A model generated the notes under the pieces. The model was given only the letters and a program-made list of their open reading frames with translations, was not told where the DNA came from and did no database searches. From Oscillatoria sp. (GTDB lineage: Bacteria; Cyanobacteriota; Cyanobacteriia; Cyanobacteriales; Laspinemataceae): a stretch of DNA of 35,209 nt. This document shows, piece by piece, positions 34,050 to 35,209 of the stretch. Position 1 is the first letter of the stretch. The number at the start of each line of letters is the position of its first letter. The stretch spans positions 1-35,209 of the forward strand of contig JAABSJ010000038.1 of NCBI GenBank assembly GCA_011390515.1. The letters are read 5' to 3'. The position numbers were made by a program, and so were the translations under genes.

Positions 34050-34268
34050 TTATTCTTGGACGGGCGGTTCCCCAGAATCCGAGCGCACTTCCTGACCCTC
34101 TGCTGTCTTGAGGGATGGAGAGAGGTTCGATAAAGGTTTAGCAGGATGACAATGGCGATCGCTGGGCAGTTTCGGATTTTTGAGCACGATCCATTGTCCC
34201 GTGAGTGGATCTCGATAAACCTCATAAGGATTTTTCCGCAATTGTTGGGTGACTCTTGTCACGTCCAT
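34050..34268 (-). CDS. Small conserved-type hypothetical protein
   Basis: A 72-aa soluble protein. The N-terminal half (VTQQLRKNPYEVYRDPLTGQ) looks folded and conserved; the C-terminal half is polar and probably disordered. The ATG has a strong GAGGAG ribosome site, which decides in favour of this frame over the overlapping 61-codon frame (34040-34225). It is upstream of the dehydrogenase gene on the same strand, with 54 bp between. Function unknown. Confidence 0.72.
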   Translation of the reverse strand: MDVTRVTQQLRKNPYEVYRDPLTGQWIVLKNPKLPSDRHCHPAKPLSNLSPSLKTAEGQEVRSDSGEPPVQE

Positions 34269-35209
34269 TTCCTATTCTCCTCAATTATCCCAGATGTTTA
34301 TACTGAATGGGTTTAGACCCTATCTTAGAGAGATTGTTCTCCCGATGAAACCCCAGGTAACAGTCCAAATCTTCCCCGTTCTTAAAGGTATGGAGGAGGG
34401 GAACTGTTCAGAATGAAGTCAGAAATTGATTCAGGAGGGTTCCCCCGAACCTGAGTGAACAAAACAGTAATTTCTAGATGCCCCTGCTCTTTTTCAAGTT
34501 TTCCTGCTGTCGGAGAACCTGAAATGAGCAACTGTGCCACTTCTTCAGGGGGACCGGATTTCACTGGGGGCGGTTGAAAGTCGTGGGGTCAGTCGTCTCT
34601 GTAGACCGGACTTCCGCCTAAACCCATTAGGGTGTCAGGTTTTCCAGCCAATCAACCCTCTGATTAGGGTTCCATCTTAAATAATCCGTCACTACGGTTA
34701 GACATCACCGGATGATCACCTGATGCACTGGCATAATCACTACACCGAATAGACCCTGATTGATTTCTTTATCCGATCAAGGGGTGAGAACCCGGAAAAA
34801 ATGCAGTCCAGGCAGATTTAACTCAAATATTCCCACAACGCGAGCGATCGCCCAAGTCATTCTCGGACCCCTCCCCGGCAAACTAGAAAAGCAGTGATTG
34901 CCCGGATTATTATAAATATTATTTTACCCGATCGCATCTGATCCACCACTCGCGGCTGAAATTGCGTAAAAAAGCGATAGGCTTGTGTGGGTTATTCCCA
35001 TCAGGGTTCACAGAGGCAGCGGATGACGACCCGTGTCACCCCCCGCCCCCTGTAGCAATGCCCCTTATAAACCTTGGAAAACCATTACTGCTTTATTTTA
35101 ATAAATCTCCCACTTTCATCCGTAGCTCGGTTCAGTTAAATGTAGTAAATGTAGGTAGAATTTGCCTGAGATGTTTTTTGTCTTGCAACTGAGTTTATTC
35201 TGATGCCTT
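34269..35209. other. Terminal 940 bp without a supported gene
   Basis: A minus-strand frame from a GTG (34382-34564, 60 codons) has protein-like composition but no ribosome site and a stop just upstream; it could be the tail of a decayed gene. The frame at 34962-35192 (plus) looks random. 34905-34930 is very AT-rich. No repeat, tRNA or terminator was recognised. The window ends here, so a promoter for a gene beyond 35209 is possible. Confidence 0.45.

Noticed and set aside
34382-34564. 60-codon minus-strand frame starting at GTG
   Set aside because: It has no ribosome site and no recognised family; composition alone is not enough.
34962-35192. 76-codon plus-strand frame at the window end
   Set aside because: No ribosome site and no recognisable protein features.

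Overview
The window comes from a cyanobacterium, most likely a filamentous, non-heterocystous Oscillatoriales-type organism. The evidence is the photosystem I genes (psaA, psaB, psaL, psaI), very frequent GCGATCGC (HIP1) octamers, cyanobacterial protein families (DUF928, CHASE2 kinase, haemagglutinin-CHAT, BDLP-type dynamins) and a high load of short palindromic intergenic repeats. The genus is inferred, not proven. No rRNA, tRNA, CRISPR array, phage or transposase gene was recognised.

Layout. 1-446: duplicated hairpin repeats. 447-1793: glutathione reductase. 1964-2359 (-): small OB-fold lipoprotein. 2414-4336: mostly repeats, with one small Cys-rich gene (3395-3598) and a MITE-like element. 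4337-5157: psaL-psaI, with a good RpaB/HLR1-type site upstream. 5386-9894 (-): the psaA-psaB operon, convergent with psaLI and separated by two hairpin terminators. 10301-11939: a possible zinc-ribbon microprotein and a lipoprotein with a Pro/Glu linker. 11940-13389: long intergenic region with a second MITE copy and a promoter whose spacer is a perfect palindrome. 13390-22393: an apparent four-gene operon, DUF928 protein, haemagglutinin-CHAT protein (1545 aa), CHASE2 histidine kinase, and a response regulator-kinase hybrid. 23076-27714: coiled-coil membrane protein plus two tandem BDLP1-like dynamins. 27714-28292: six-copy repeat array interrupted by a MITE with a clear target-site duplication, then a DUF559 nuclease. 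29038-31135: a third, divergent dynamin-like GTPase followed by a J-domain protein. 31467-34268: a DUF457 membrane protein behind a perfect CRP-type palindrome, a membrane-anchored EEP-fold hydrolase, a short-chain dehydrogenase and a small conserved-looking protein. 34269-35209: nothing firm.

Two gene sets look like incompletely described systems. The first (13390-22393) joins a secreted adhesin-like stalk ending in a caspase-like CHAT domain to a CHASE2 kinase with an extracytoplasmic sensor and a hybrid regulator, suggesting surface sensing or proteolysis coupled to phosphorelay. The second (23076-31135) collects three dynamin-family GTPases, a coiled-coil membrane protein and a J-domain co-chaperone, suggesting a membrane-remodelling machine with a possible Hsp70-driven disassembly step. 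Both functions are inferences from domain content and gene order.
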